A stretch of 64,000 nucleotides of DNA from Undibacterium cyanobacteriorum (GTDB taxonomy: Bacteria; Pseudomonadota; Gammaproteobacteria; Burkholderiales; Burkholderiaceae_D). Made by a program: the position numbers and the translations under genes. The first letter of the stretch is position 1. Every line of letters begins with the position of its first letter. This document shows positions 16,629 through 24,850 of the stretch, one piece after another. The notes below the pieces were generated by a model. That model had not been told where the DNA came from. It did not search any database and saw nothing but the letters and a program-made list of their open reading frames with translations. The stretch is taken from NCBI RefSeq assembly GCF_031326225.1, contig NZ_CP133720.1, forward strand, positions 4,092,001 to 4,156,000. The letters run 5' to 3'.

Positions 16629-17489
16629 TTACATCCAGTAAACAACAACGTACAAGCCCAACCAAACGACGTCAACAAAGTGCCAATACCAAGCTGCGCC
16701 TTCGAATGCGAAGTGATGATCTGCTGTGAAGTGCCCCTTCATAATACGATACAAGACCACAGACAACATAATCGCACCCATCGTGACGTGGAATCCGTGG
16801 AAGCCGGTCAACATGAAGAATGTTGAACCGTAAATGCCGGAAGTTAATTTCAAGTTCAATTCGCTGTAAGCGTGCATGTATTCATACGCTTGGAAGCCCA
16901 TGAAGATTGCGCCCAACAGAATCGTTGCGAACAACCACAAAGCTGTCTTCGAGCGGTTACCTTCACGCAATGCATGATGGGAAATCGTCAAAGTCACACC
17001 AGACGTCAACAATAAAGCTGTGTTGATAGTTGGAATTGGGAAAGGCCCCATTGTTTTGAACGCTTCAACCACACCTGCTGGACCGACCGAACCCCATTGA
17101 CCAGCAAAATCAGGCCACAATACTTTGTGATCCAAATCTGCCAACCATGGCATCGTGATCGTACGAGCATAGAACAAGGCACCGAAGAAAGCGCCGAAGA
17201 ACATGACTTCAGAAAAGATGAACCAGCTCATACTCCAGCGGAAAGACACGTCGATACGTGCGCTGTATTTGCCAGATTCCGATTCCGCAATCGCATCACC
17301 AAACCATTTGTACAAGACCACCAAGGTCAGGAAAATCCCGATAAAGTTAACGTAAGCACCCCATGTCAGGCCATTGACCCAAGCCGAAGCACCGACCATC
17401 GTGGTCAATAAAGTTGCGCCACCAAGTACTGGCCACTGTGAAGGACCAGGCACAAAGTAATGTGGTGCCGTAGCATTGTGAGAACTCAT
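16629..17489 (-). CDS. coxC: Cytochrome c oxidase subunit III
   Basis: Subunit III stabilises the oxidase core and supports proton uptake. The start at 17489 (MSSHNATAPHYFVP) is chosen because GGGAG lies six bases upstream; it gives 286 residues. Seven membrane helices are visible. Conserved family segments include WSMSWFIFSEVMFFGAFFGALFYAR, TINTALLLTSGVTLTISHHAL and the C-terminal FEGAAWYWHFVDVVWLGLYVVVYWM. It is last in the coxB-coxA-ctaG run, followed by a strong terminator. Confidence 0.96.
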   Translation of the reverse strand: MSSHNATAPHYFVPGPSQWPVLGGATLLTTMVGASAWVNGLTWGAYVNFIGIFLTLVVLYKWFGDAIAESESGKYSARIDVSFRWSMSWFIFSEVMFFGAFFGALFYARTITMPWLADLDHKVLWPDFAGQWGSVGPAGVVEAFKTMGPFPIPTINTALLLTSGVTLTISHHALREGNRSKTALWLFATILLGAIFMGFQAYEYMHAYSELNLKLTSGIYGSTFFMLTGFHGFHVTMGAIMLSVVLYRIMKGHFTADHHFAFEGAAWYWHFVDVVWLGLYVVVYWM

Positions 17490-17559
17490 TTCCATCTCCC
17501 GATACAATTTTGAACTGCGTTTAATCTAATAAATTTATGAATGTGTGAACATTAGAAGT

Positions 17560-17775
17560 TCACTTTGCGACGACACTTTTGACAATGAAGATCAACACTG
17601 TAATAAAGATTGCCGCGCCAATTATTCCTGCTATAACCACATGTAAAGGATTGAGTTGAGCAACATCTTTTTCGTAATCGCTCTTTTTACGAACCCCAAA
17701 AAACGACCAAAACACTGCCTTCATTGTCGCCAATAAAGAGCCTTTGCGTTGACTTGCTTCTTTGAGGTCACTCAT
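17560..17775 (-). CDS. DUF2970 family small membrane protein
   Basis: This 71-residue protein has a soluble first half (GSLLATMKAVFWSFFGVRKKSDYEKD) and one C-terminal membrane helix (VVIAGIIGAAIFITVLIFIV). The motif around AVFWSFFGVRK is the DUF2970 hallmark. Members sit between ctaG and coxC in betaproteobacteria. Function is unknown; position suggests oxidase assembly. Confidence 0.88.
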   Translation of the reverse strand: MSDLKEASQRKGSLLATMKAVFWSFFGVRKKSDYEKDVAQLNPLHVVIAGIIGAAIFITVLIFIVKSVVAK

Positions 17776-17783
17776 ACTCCGCC

Positions 17784-18368
17784 CTATAAACCTGCTTTTA
17801 CATCACCCTGTTTCAAACCCACTTCAAAAAATGTATAAGACAAGGTAATGGTCTTCACATCTTTCGGCAATGCAGGATCTATGAAGAACGTTACTGGCAT
17901 TTGCCGCGCTTCATTCGCCTCCAAAGTCTGCTGCTTGAAACAGAAACAATCTAACTTCTTAAAATATGCCGTTGCTTGCTGAGGCGCGTAACTCGGAATC
18001 GCTTGCGCATCCATTTTGTAGGATTGCTTATTCACGACCTCGTACACAACTTGCGCCATTTCACCAGGATGCACTTTGATGCTTGAAACCGTCGGCCGGA
18101 AACGCCATGGGCCTTGGGTGTTCGCATCAAACTCAATGGTTACCTCACGCGTCGTATCAATTTGAGAATTCTTAACTTCCTTCAAATCAATATCTTTTGG
18201 CGTCAGGATATTAATCCCAGTCAGCTCGCAAATCTGTTTATAAATGGGAATTAGCGCGTATCCAAAACCAAACATCAGAACTGCAATGACCAGCAGCTTC
18301 CGCAACATTTGACCATTTAAAGCGCGCTCTTCCTGCTTCTCAACAGAATCGTCACCGTTTTGCATCAT
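17784..18368 (-). CDS. ctaG: Cytochrome c oxidase assembly protein CtaG/Cox11
   Basis: Cox11-type CtaG delivers copper to the CuB site of subunit I. The 194-residue protein has one N-terminal helix (LLVIAVLMFGFGYALIPIYKQICE) and a periplasmic beta-domain. The copper-binding CFCF motif is present in KKLDCFCFKQQTLEANE, followed by PVTFFIDPAL and the C-terminal TLSYTFFEV, all conserved. Its ATG directly follows the TGA of the 37-residue gene before it, which points to translational coupling. Confidence 0.96.
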   Translation of the reverse strand: MMQNGDDSVEKQEERALNGQMLRKLLVIAVLMFGFGYALIPIYKQICELTGINILTPKDIDLKEVKNSQIDTTREVTIEFDANTQGPWRFRPTVSSIKVHPGEMAQVVYEVVNKQSYKMDAQAIPSYAPQQATAYFKKLDCFCFKQQTLEANEARQMPVTFFIDPALPKDVKTITLSYTFFEVGLKQGDVKAGL

Positions 18369-18482
18369 TCACTTACCCAGTAAGAAAGTCTGCTTGATGA
18401 TGACGCCAACAAAAAAAACAATTGCGACGGAGGCCAAAATTAAGGCGGTACGCAAATTATTCGGTTTTCTGTCGTTACTCAT
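18369..18482 (-). CDS. Cytochrome oxidase small assembly protein, 37 residues
   Basis: A short frame from ATG at 18482 to TGA at 18369 encodes a 37-residue peptide starting MSNDRKPNNLRTAL, with a single membrane helix (ALILASVAIVFFVGVII) and a basic end (KQTFLLGK). Its stop codon abuts the ctaG start (TGA-ATG). Peptides of this size and place, between coxA and ctaG, are annotated as small oxidase assembly proteins in Burkholderiales. The basic start, single helix and stop-start junction all support a real gene. Confidence 0.85.
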   Translation of the reverse strand: MSNDRKPNNLRTALILASVAIVFFVGVIIKQTFLLGK

Positions 18483-18559
18483 TTTTTTTGATTCCGGACC
18501 GTTCACACTTGCGCACAACCGATCCTGTAAGTCTATCTAATCAAACTAATCAATCTGAA

Positions 18560-20164
18560 TTATTTGACTTCTGGTGGTACTTCAAAAGTGTGGAATGGTG
18601 CTGGGCTTGGAACTGTCCATTCCAAACCTTCTGCGCCTTCCCATGGTTTCGCTTCAGCTTGCTTACCGCCACGAATCGATGGAATGACCACGAACAACAT
18701 GAAATACACCTGCATCAAACCAAAGCCGAAGCCACCAATCGAAGCGATCGCGTTGAAGTCTGCGAATTGCGCTGCGTAATCAGCGTAACGACGTGGCATG
18801 CCTGCTAAGCCCAAGAAGTGCATTGGGAAGAAGGTGATATTGAAGAAAATTAAAGACAACCAGAAGTGGATCTTGCCACGTGTTTCGTTGTACATGAAAC
18901 CTGTCCATTTTGGTCCCCAGTAGTAGAAGCCAGCGAACAAAGCAAACAAGGAACCTGCCACCAACACGTAGTGGAAGTGAGCCACAACGTAGTAAGTATC
19001 TTGCAATTGGATGTCGATTGGTGTGACCGCCAAGATCAAACCAGTGAAACCACCCATGGTGAACACGAAGATAAAACCAACCGCGAACAACATTGGCGTT
19101 TCGAAAGTCATCGAACCTTTCCACATTGTCGCAATCCAGTTAAACACTTTCACACCAGTTGGAATCGCGATCAACATGGTTGCGTACATGAAGAACAACT
19201 GCGCTGTAACTGGCATACCAGTTGTGAACATATGGTGAGCCCAAACGATGAAAGACAAGATCGCGATGGACGATGTTGCATACACCATGGATTCGTAACC
19301 AAACAATGGCTTACGAGCGAACGCTGGAACGATATGAGAAACGATACCGAACGCTGGCAAAATCATGATGTACACCTCTGGGTGACCGAAGAACCAGAAA
19401 ATGTGTTGATACATCACTGGATCACCGCCACCTGCAGCGTTAAAGAACGATGTACCGAAATGACGATCAGTCAAAGTCATCGTGATTGCACCTGCCAACA
19501 CTGGCATCACTGCGATCAACAAGTAAGCTGTAATCAACCATGTCCAGCAGAACATTGGCATCTTCATCAAAGTCATGCCAGGAGCGCGCATGTTCAAGAT
19601 GGTTGTGATGATATTGATCGAACCCATGATGGATGAAGCACCCATGATGTGAACGGCAAAAATCGCCATATCCATGCCAGGACCCATTTGTGTCGACAAA
19701 GGTGCATACAATGTCCAACCAGCAGCTGTTGCGCCGCCTGGAACAAAAAAGGAACCGATCAACAACAAAGCAGCTGGTGGCATCAACCAGAACGAGAAGT
19801 TGTTCATCCGGGCGAAAGCCATGTCGGATGCACCGATTTGCAATGGGATCATCCAGTTAGCAAAACCAACGAAAGCCGGCATAATCGCGCCGAAAACCAT
19901 GACCAAACCATGCATGGTTGTCAATTGGTTGAAGAACTCTGGCTGCATCAATTGCAATCCAGGTTGGAACAATTCGCTACGAATCAAGAGGGCCATGACA
20001 CCGCCAGCCATCAACATCGTGAACGAGAACCAGAGGTAGAGGTTACCGATGTCTTTATGGTTTGTCGCGAACAAATAACGACGCCAGCCGTGTGGATGGT
20101 CGTGCGCGTGGTCATCATGACCATGAGAGTGATCGTGTGCGTGATCAGCTACTGTATTACTCAT
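18560..20164 (-). CDS. coxA: Cytochrome c oxidase subunit I (aa3 type)
   Basis: Subunit I holds heme a and the heme a3-CuB centre where oxygen is reduced. The 534-residue protein has twelve membrane helices. Heme and copper ligands are seen in TTMHGLVMVFGAIMP, FWFFGHPEVYIMILP, the HH pair in IVWAHHMFTTG, and YYVVAHFHYVLVAGS. The D- and K-channel regions look normal. The N-terminus before WRRYLFATNHKDIG is unusually rich in histidine, with nine in residues 8-25. It lies 17 bases after coxB. Confidence 0.98.
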   Translation of the reverse strand: MSNTVADHAHDHSHGHDDHAHDHPHGWRRYLFATNHKDIGNLYLWFSFTMLMAGGVMALLIRSELFQPGLQLMQPEFFNQLTTMHGLVMVFGAIMPAFVGFANWMIPLQIGASDMAFARMNNFSFWLMPPAALLLIGSFFVPGGATAAGWTLYAPLSTQMGPGMDMAIFAVHIMGASSIMGSINIITTILNMRAPGMTLMKMPMFCWTWLITAYLLIAVMPVLAGAITMTLTDRHFGTSFFNAAGGGDPVMYQHIFWFFGHPEVYIMILPAFGIVSHIVPAFARKPLFGYESMVYATSSIAILSFIVWAHHMFTTGMPVTAQLFFMYATMLIAIPTGVKVFNWIATMWKGSMTFETPMLFAVGFIFVFTMGGFTGLILAVTPIDIQLQDTYYVVAHFHYVLVAGSLFALFAGFYYWGPKWTGFMYNETRGKIHFWLSLIFFNITFFPMHFLGLAGMPRRYADYAAQFADFNAIASIGGFGFGLMQVYFMLFVVIPSIRGGKQAEAKPWEGAEGLEWTVPSPAPFHTFEVPPEVK

Positions 20165-20181
20165 CTCAATCTCCTGTTCAA

Positions 20182-21372
20182 TTACTTACGCGCAGCCAAA
20201 ACTTCGGCTGGCTGGACGATGTTTTCTGCTGATTTATTCGACCAGCTATTACGGGTGTAAGTAATCACCGCAGCAATTTCTGTATCAGACAACGAAGCTT
20301 TCCATGCAGGCATAGCGCGAATACCGTTCAACAAAATGTTGACTTGCGCTGCTTTTGGACCTGTAACAACAGCAGAGCCGTCCAATGCTGGGAATGCACC
20401 GGGAACACCCTTACCATTTGCTTGGTGGCAAGCTACGCAGTTCTTTTCATAGACGCTTTGACCACGTTGTTTCAACTCATCCACTGTCCAAACTTTGCTT
20501 GGATCATCAGCTTTGGCAGCCATTTCTTTCTTCTTAGTGTCTACCCAAGCTTTGTAGTCCTCTTCGGAAACAACGCGAACCACGATAGGCATAAAGGCAT
20601 GCTCTTTACCGCACAACTCAACGCAGTTACCGCGATATGTGCCGATCTTTTCTGCTTTAAACCACGTATCGCGAACAAAACCTGGAATCGCATCTTGCTT
20701 GACGCCGAAGGCTGGAATAGTCCAAGCGTGAATCACGTCATTCGCTGTTGTGATCAAACGGACTTTCTTGTTCACTGGAACAACCATCTCGTTGTCAACT
20801 TCGAGCAAGTAGTTTGCAGTGCGAGCTGCAACGTTCGCTGCAACGCCTGGGGCGCCTACTTGATCACGCGGCGTAGACAAGGTGGACAAGAAGGAAATGC
20901 CTTCGCCGTCGCCTTTGAGATAGTCATAGCCCCATTTCCATTGCATACCAGTCACTTTGATCGTGATGTCAGCATTGGAAGTGTCTTTCATTGCCACCAC
21001 TGTTTTCGTTGCAGGCAATGCCATACCGATAACGATCAAGAATGGAACGATAGTCCACAAGATTTCAACAGTCGTACTTTCATGGAAAGTAGCAGCTTGA
21101 TGACCGAGTGACTTACGGTGTTTCAAAATGGAATAAAACATCACGCCGAAAACAGCAATAAAAATCGCTAGGCAGATGTACAACATCATGTTGTGAATGG
21201 AGTAAATTTGCTCCGCGATTTGCGTCACTGGCGCTTGCAAATTAAGCTGGTGTACTGCCGGGCCGCCCTCACTATTTTTGACAGCAGCCATTGCTGGCAA
21301 GCCTGCTGCCATCAATGTAGCCCCAAGCATCAGCGAAGCACCAAGTGTTCTCGACTTCAATGCATGTTTCAT
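20182..21372 (-). CDS. coxB: Cytochrome c oxidase subunit II with fused cytochrome c domain
   Basis: Subunit II takes electrons from cytochrome c through its CuA site. The 396-residue protein has a signal peptide (cut after AMAA near residue 30), two membrane helices, a cupredoxin domain with the CuA ligands in GNCVELCGKEHAFM, and a C-terminal extension with heme-binding CVACH and KGVPGAFPALDGS. The fused cytochrome c makes it a caa3-like subunit II, common in betaproteobacteria. It is the first gene of the cox operon; a promoter lies at 21449-21478. Confidence 0.97.
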   Translation of the reverse strand: MKHALKSRTLGASLMLGATLMAAGLPAMAAVKNSEGGPAVHQLNLQAPVTQIAEQIYSIHNMMLYICLAIFIAVFGVMFYSILKHRKSLGHQAATFHESTTVEILWTIVPFLIVIGMALPATKTVVAMKDTSNADITIKVTGMQWKWGYDYLKGDGEGISFLSTLSTPRDQVGAPGVAANVAARTANYLLEVDNEMVVPVNKKVRLITTANDVIHAWTIPAFGVKQDAIPGFVRDTWFKAEKIGTYRGNCVELCGKEHAFMPIVVRVVSEEDYKAWVDTKKKEMAAKADDPSKVWTVDELKQRGQSVYEKNCVACHQANGKGVPGAFPALDGSAVVTGPKAAQVNILLNGIRAMPAWKASLSDTEIAAVITYTRNSWSNKSAENIVQPAEVLAARK

Positions 21373-21404
21373 GATTTCCCCAAAAACCTATTAGAATTTT
21401 CAAC

Positions 21405-21437
21405 GGAAATTGTCACAAACAATTACCGACAATTTCC
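21405..21437. promoter_or_regulatory. Inverted repeat GGAAATTGTC-N13-GACAATTTCC in the coxB leader
   Basis: Two perfect 10-base arms 13 bases apart lie between the predicted coxB minus-10 box and the coxB start. As DNA it would be a two-turn operator just after the transcription start; as RNA it would be a 10-base-pair hairpin in the leader. There is no T run typical of a terminator. The binding factor is unknown. Confidence 0.55.
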
Positions 21438-21448
21438 ACAATTGCGAG

Positions 21449-21478
21449 AGTATAAAGCCGAAAGCTGAGGTATATCAA
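21449..21478 (-). promoter_or_regulatory. Sigma-70 type promoter of the coxB operon
   Basis: On the minus strand TTGATA (21473-21478) and TATACT (21449-21454) are 18 bases apart and about 75 bases before the coxB start. It is the best promoter match in the 306-base gap between coxB and the upstream methyltransferase gene. The rest of the gap up to 21678 shows no gene; a TTGACA at 21512 on the plus strand lacks a partner box. Confidence 0.6.
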
Positions 21479-21678
21479 GAAGAAAACACTGGACAACTGC
21501 GCAAAATCAGGTTGACATGCAGCGTTTTTTGATAATAACGACAGGCAACAATTTGCGAGCAATTTCAAGTGGATTGCATAAAATTCTTGCCTTTAATTGA
21601 GCATATAGGCTTCGTCAAGCGACCTAAAAATCGACAGCAATTCGAGACGGAACCGTATCCGCAGCGCCCAAAAGAGGT

Positions 21679-22596
21679 CTATTTACGCGGAACAAATTGC
21701 ACAATCGACTCTCCATTCTCGCGCTTCGTCGCAGGTGGTTTAAAAGCGTGTCCATACACCAGCTCAAACGTCAGCGGGATACGACCATCAGCACCACGAG
21801 TCGCTTCAAGTAGGCTTATCAATTTCCGATAAGCAGATTTACTGACACGCAGCTCGTGCTGTTGCGGAAGCGGGCTCCCCCCCAAGGCACGAACATCTTG
21901 AAGCAAGCGCTCGACCCGCTCATAACGCAAGGTGATCTTCTCCATATCCATCACCGGTGTTGCCAAGCCTGCGTGAACGGTCATATCACCAAAGTCATGC
22001 ATATCGACAAAATCCAACATATGCGGAGCTCGATCGATTGCAGCAAAAGCTTCACGCAACTCGCGCATACTGTCTGGACCAAAACAAGAGAACATACACA
22101 AACCGCCCACTCGCAGAACTCGCCTCCATTCTTTCAAGGCGAGGTCCGGTTGCGGGTGCCAATGTAAGGCAAGATTGGACCAAATCACGTCTGCGCTATC
22201 ACTTGCCAAAGGTATTTGCGCAAAATTCGCGCAGAACAAATGATGCTTGGAAGATGCTTTCCAGCTCGACGGCAAAACGTGCTTCAACAGCCGCTCCATC
22301 CCTGAATGTGCGGCAAGTTCGGTTTTTTTACCCTCTTTTAGCATCATCTCCGCGCCATCCACACCAAAAATCGTCGCTTCAGGAAAGCGCTGTTTTAGAT
22401 GCGAAAGCTCATCACCTTCACCGCATCCCAAATCGAGCACGGTACTCGCTTCGAGTCTTACCATGGCAAGCTTTTCTCGCATACGCTCCGCAACCTCTCT
22501 TCTCAAGAAGGCACTTCCCGCGCTTCTTGATGGGTTTGAGAATAGGCGCCGAACGCCAAACAAGACTTCTGAGGGAAACTGGCTTTGAATGGTCAT
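21679..22596 (-). CDS. SAM-dependent methyltransferase, BioC-like
   Basis: This 305-residue protein has a class I methyltransferase core: VLDLGCGEGDELSHL (motif I, near residue 54), IFGVDGAEMML, ADVIWSNLALHWHPQPDLALKEWRRVLRVGGLCMFSCFGPDSMRELREAF. The SNLALHW and RVLRVGG segments and the later MHDFGDMTVHAGL resemble BioC, which methylates malonyl-ACP to start biotin synthesis. Its place next to comF fits BioC genes in related bacteria. A generic methyltransferase cannot be excluded, so no symbol is given. Confidence 0.75.
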   Translation of the reverse strand: MTIQSQFPSEVLFGVRRLFSNPSRSAGSAFLRREVAERMREKLAMVRLEASTVLDLGCGEGDELSHLKQRFPEATIFGVDGAEMMLKEGKKTELAAHSGMERLLKHVLPSSWKASSKHHLFCANFAQIPLASDSADVIWSNLALHWHPQPDLALKEWRRVLRVGGLCMFSCFGPDSMRELREAFAAIDRAPHMLDFVDMHDFGDMTVHAGLATPVMDMEKITLRYERVERLLQDVRALGGSPLPQQHELRVSKSAYRKLISLLEATRGADGRIPLTFELVYGHAFKPPATKRENGESIVQFVPRK

Positions 22597-22708
22597 TTAG
22601 TATAAATAATATTACAATTAAATCTTATCGAATCAGCGCGGCGAACTTAAATTCTCGACTTTTTCAAGCCAATAGACTTCATTCACGCAGTTTAACCGAT
22701 CACTCAGC

Positions 22709-23434
22709 ATGTTCGCTTCCCTACTCGACTTCATCTTGCCAAGACATTGCCTCGTTTGCGATTCGAGAAGTGCAACATTACTCTGCAACGGATGCCAACA
22801 TGAATACTTTGGGTACAACTGCTCACGCTGTACTGTGTGCGCCATTGATCTCGTAGCGGGAAGCCAAGACAAGATGTGTGGCTCTTGTCTAAAGGAGCCA
22901 CCGTATTTCGATCGAACCGTGGTCGCCGCCAACTACTTACCTCCGTTCGACCACCTAGTCCTGCAATTAAAATTCGGAAGTCGTCTAGAATTAGCGCAAT
23001 TGATGGCACAGACCATCCGAGATCAACTACTCCAATTACCTGAAGTCGAATTTCCTGATCTTATTATTCCATTACCCCTTGGATCCATAAGATTACAACA
23101 ACGTGGCTTTAATCAATCAATGGAAATTGCACGTCATTTAGCTCAGCAAATCGGTGTCGATATCCAGCCGACCTTGCTGCGGCGGATCAAAGAAACTCTC
23201 GCACAAAGCGAATTAGACACAAAACGCAGGTTAGCCAATGTCCGTCGTGCTTTTCTCATATCACCGGATAAACTTGGTGCTATAGAGAACCTTCACGTCG
23301 CGCTAGTAGACGATGTTATGACGACGGGGACCACGCTGAATGCGGCTGCGCAAGAGTTGAAAAATGCTGGCGCACGCAAAGTCAGTAACTTCGTCTTCGC
23401 TCGTACCCCCAAGTCACGCACGCCCTCACACTAG
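22709..23434 (+). CDS. ComF family phosphoribosyltransferase-like protein
   Basis: This 241-residue protein has an N-terminal double zinc ribbon (CLVCDSRSATLLCNGC, CSRCTVCAIDL, CGSCL) and a C-terminal phosphoribosyltransferase domain with the PRPP loop VALVDDVMTTGTTLNAAA. ComF proteins (GntX/YhgH in enterics) are linked to uptake and use of external DNA in naturally competent bacteria. The conserved QRGFNQSMEIARHLA and RRxTxxQS-like RIKETLAQSELDTKRR segments are present. It is divergent from the BioC-like gene and precedes trmL. Confidence 0.92.
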   Translation: MFASLLDFILPRHCLVCDSRSATLLCNGCQHEYFGYNCSRCTVCAIDLVAGSQDKMCGSCLKEPPYFDRTVVAANYLPPFDHLVLQLKFGSRLELAQLMAQTIRDQLLQLPEVEFPDLIIPLPLGSIRLQQRGFNQSMEIARHLAQQIGVDIQPTLLRRIKETLAQSELDTKRRLANVRRAFLISPDKLGAIENLHVALVDDVMTTGTTLNAAAQELKNAGARKVSNFVFARTPKSRTPSH

Positions 23435-23513
23435 GTTCGCAGACCGAGATTTGCTATGATGGCGTGTTGATTGACCACAACCGTGCTGTAACCCTCAGAT
23501 AGAAAGATCACCC

Positions 23514-23984
23514 GTGTTTAACGTCGTTTTAGTCGAACCAGAAATCCCACCCAACACTGGCAACATTATTCGCTTATGCGCCAACTCTGGAGTGCAACTG
23601 CATCTGATCGAACCGCTCGGTTTCCCCTTAGAGGACAGCAAATTAAAGCGCGCTGGTTTGGACTATCACGAATATGCAAGCATGAAGGTTCACAAGAACT
23701 GGCAGGCTTTTCTTGAAAGTGAACAACCCAACACGGCTCGCATGTTTGCACTCACCACCCATGGTTCATCGGTTTTTGCGGAAACAAAATTTGAAGCCGG
23801 CGATTATTTTGTGTTTGGTGCGGAAACACGTGGACTCGCCCCTGAGCTCCGCGAATCGTTTCCATTGCATCAGCGCATACGGCTGCCAATGCGTCCGGAC
23901 AACCGCAGCTTAAACTTATCCAACTCAGTCGCGATTGTGGTGTACGAAGCTTGGCGCCAACACGGATTTGCTGGCGGAAGTTAA
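23514..23984 (+). CDS. trmL: tRNA (cytidine(34)-2'-O)-methyltransferase TrmL
   Basis: TrmL methylates the wobble ribose of two leucine tRNAs. The 156-residue SPOUT protein starts at a GTG (23514) with FNVVLVEPEIPPNTGNIIRLCANSG, the conserved start of the family. The knot region shows YFVFGAETRGLAPEL and RLPMRPDNRSLNLSNSVAIVVYEAWRQ. The length is typical for TrmL. It follows comF by about 80 bases. Confidence 0.95.
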   Translation: MFNVVLVEPEIPPNTGNIIRLCANSGVQLHLIEPLGFPLEDSKLKRAGLDYHEYASMKVHKNWQAFLESEQPNTARMFALTTHGSSVFAETKFEAGDYFVFGAETRGLAPELRESFPLHQRIRLPMRPDNRSLNLSNSVAIVVYEAWRQHGFAGGS

Positions 23985-24009
23985 TTTCTAAAATACAGGA
24001 CTGGTTCTA

Positions 24010-24435
24010 TCAGAGGTTTGGCGCTACACGATTGACTGATGCCGCGCTTCTTACAATGAAGCGCTCGCGCGCCTCATTCAAGGTCTCGATCACGCTGGCA
24101 GTATTAAACGGTTTCAAGATATAGCCACTGGCACCTGATTGCATTGCTTGGGCGACAACTCGCTCTTCTTCCGCACTGGTAACCATCAAGATCATCGGCA
24201 TCGGGTTCAACGCTTTAAGCTTCGCGAGCACTTCGAGCCCATTGAGTTTCGGCATCACCACGTCCAGCAAGACAATATCAGGCTTCAAACGCTGACACAT
24301 CTCCACGGCCATCGCGCCATCTGTGGCGTCACCAACAACTTCGAAATTTTGACCACGCAAAATGATGCGCAATAAGGTGCGAGTCATATCGTAATCGTCT
24401 ACGATCAAAACCCGAAGAGCACGTTTTTCGCTCAT
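24010..24435 (-). CDS. Single-domain response regulator (CheY-like)
   Basis: The 141-residue protein is one receiver domain with acidic pair DD at residues 13-14, phosphoacceptor D58 in DIVLLDVVMP, the threonine in MVTSAEEE, and the lysine in YILKPF. No output domain follows; the tail of about 20 residues is plain. A good ribosome site (TTGGAG) precedes the ATG. It is divergent from the chemotaxis operon and probably a partner of its CheA. The target is unknown. Confidence 0.9.
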   Translation of the reverse strand: MSEKRALRVLIVDDYDMTRTLLRIILRGQNFEVVGDATDGAMAVEMCQRLKPDIVLLDVVMPKLNGLEVLAKLKALNPMPMILMVTSAEEERVVAQAMQSGASGYILKPFNTASVIETLNEARERFIVRSAASVNRVAPNL

Positions 24436-24850
24436 TCTTACACTCCAAATAAATACTTGCTACCTCATTTTACACGTAAATTTTTTTGTTGATATAGAGC
24501 ATTGTTACACACTGTTACGTCGAATATACCAACAAACATGGTGTCAAACGAAATTCAATAAGAACTGATTGCGCTCAGATAGACGAAACTCAAAGAAACC
24601 CATAAAAAATAAGGCTCGGCATTCGAATGGCGAAAAAGCGACACTCGCCCCCTCTCACCATAAAAACAACGAACATCATTTGATTTCTGGCAACAGTTTG
24701 CGGATTAAGCATGATAAGCTATGTCCACAGGGAAACATATTTCTCAGGCAATACTTTTCTTTTTTCGCTGTTGTAAATGGCTTCCGATTCGTGAATAACT
24801 AACGTCACCCACTCTTTCATATCGATTTTCTCTTTGGAGATACGGAACAC
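24436..24850. other. Divergent intergenic region of the chemotaxis cluster
   Basis: This 415-base AT-rich gap lies between the lone receiver gene and the first receptor gene and must hold both promoters. I see no convincing sigma-28 site (TAAA-N15-GCCGATAA) and no RNA gene. A TTGACA on the minus strand (24542-24547) lacks a well-spaced minus-10 box. Nothing else stands out. Confidence 0.5.

Noticed and set aside
18866..19636. 256-residue open frame on the plus strand inside coxA
   Set aside because: It is antisense to a certain coxA gene, has a Cys/His/Gln-rich composition typical of a shadow frame, and has no ribosome site or family resemblance.
21957..22856. 299-residue plus-strand frame across the BioC-like gene and the start of comF
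   Set aside because: It overlaps two supported genes on the wrong strand or frame, and its Arg/Ser/His-rich sequence shows no domain.
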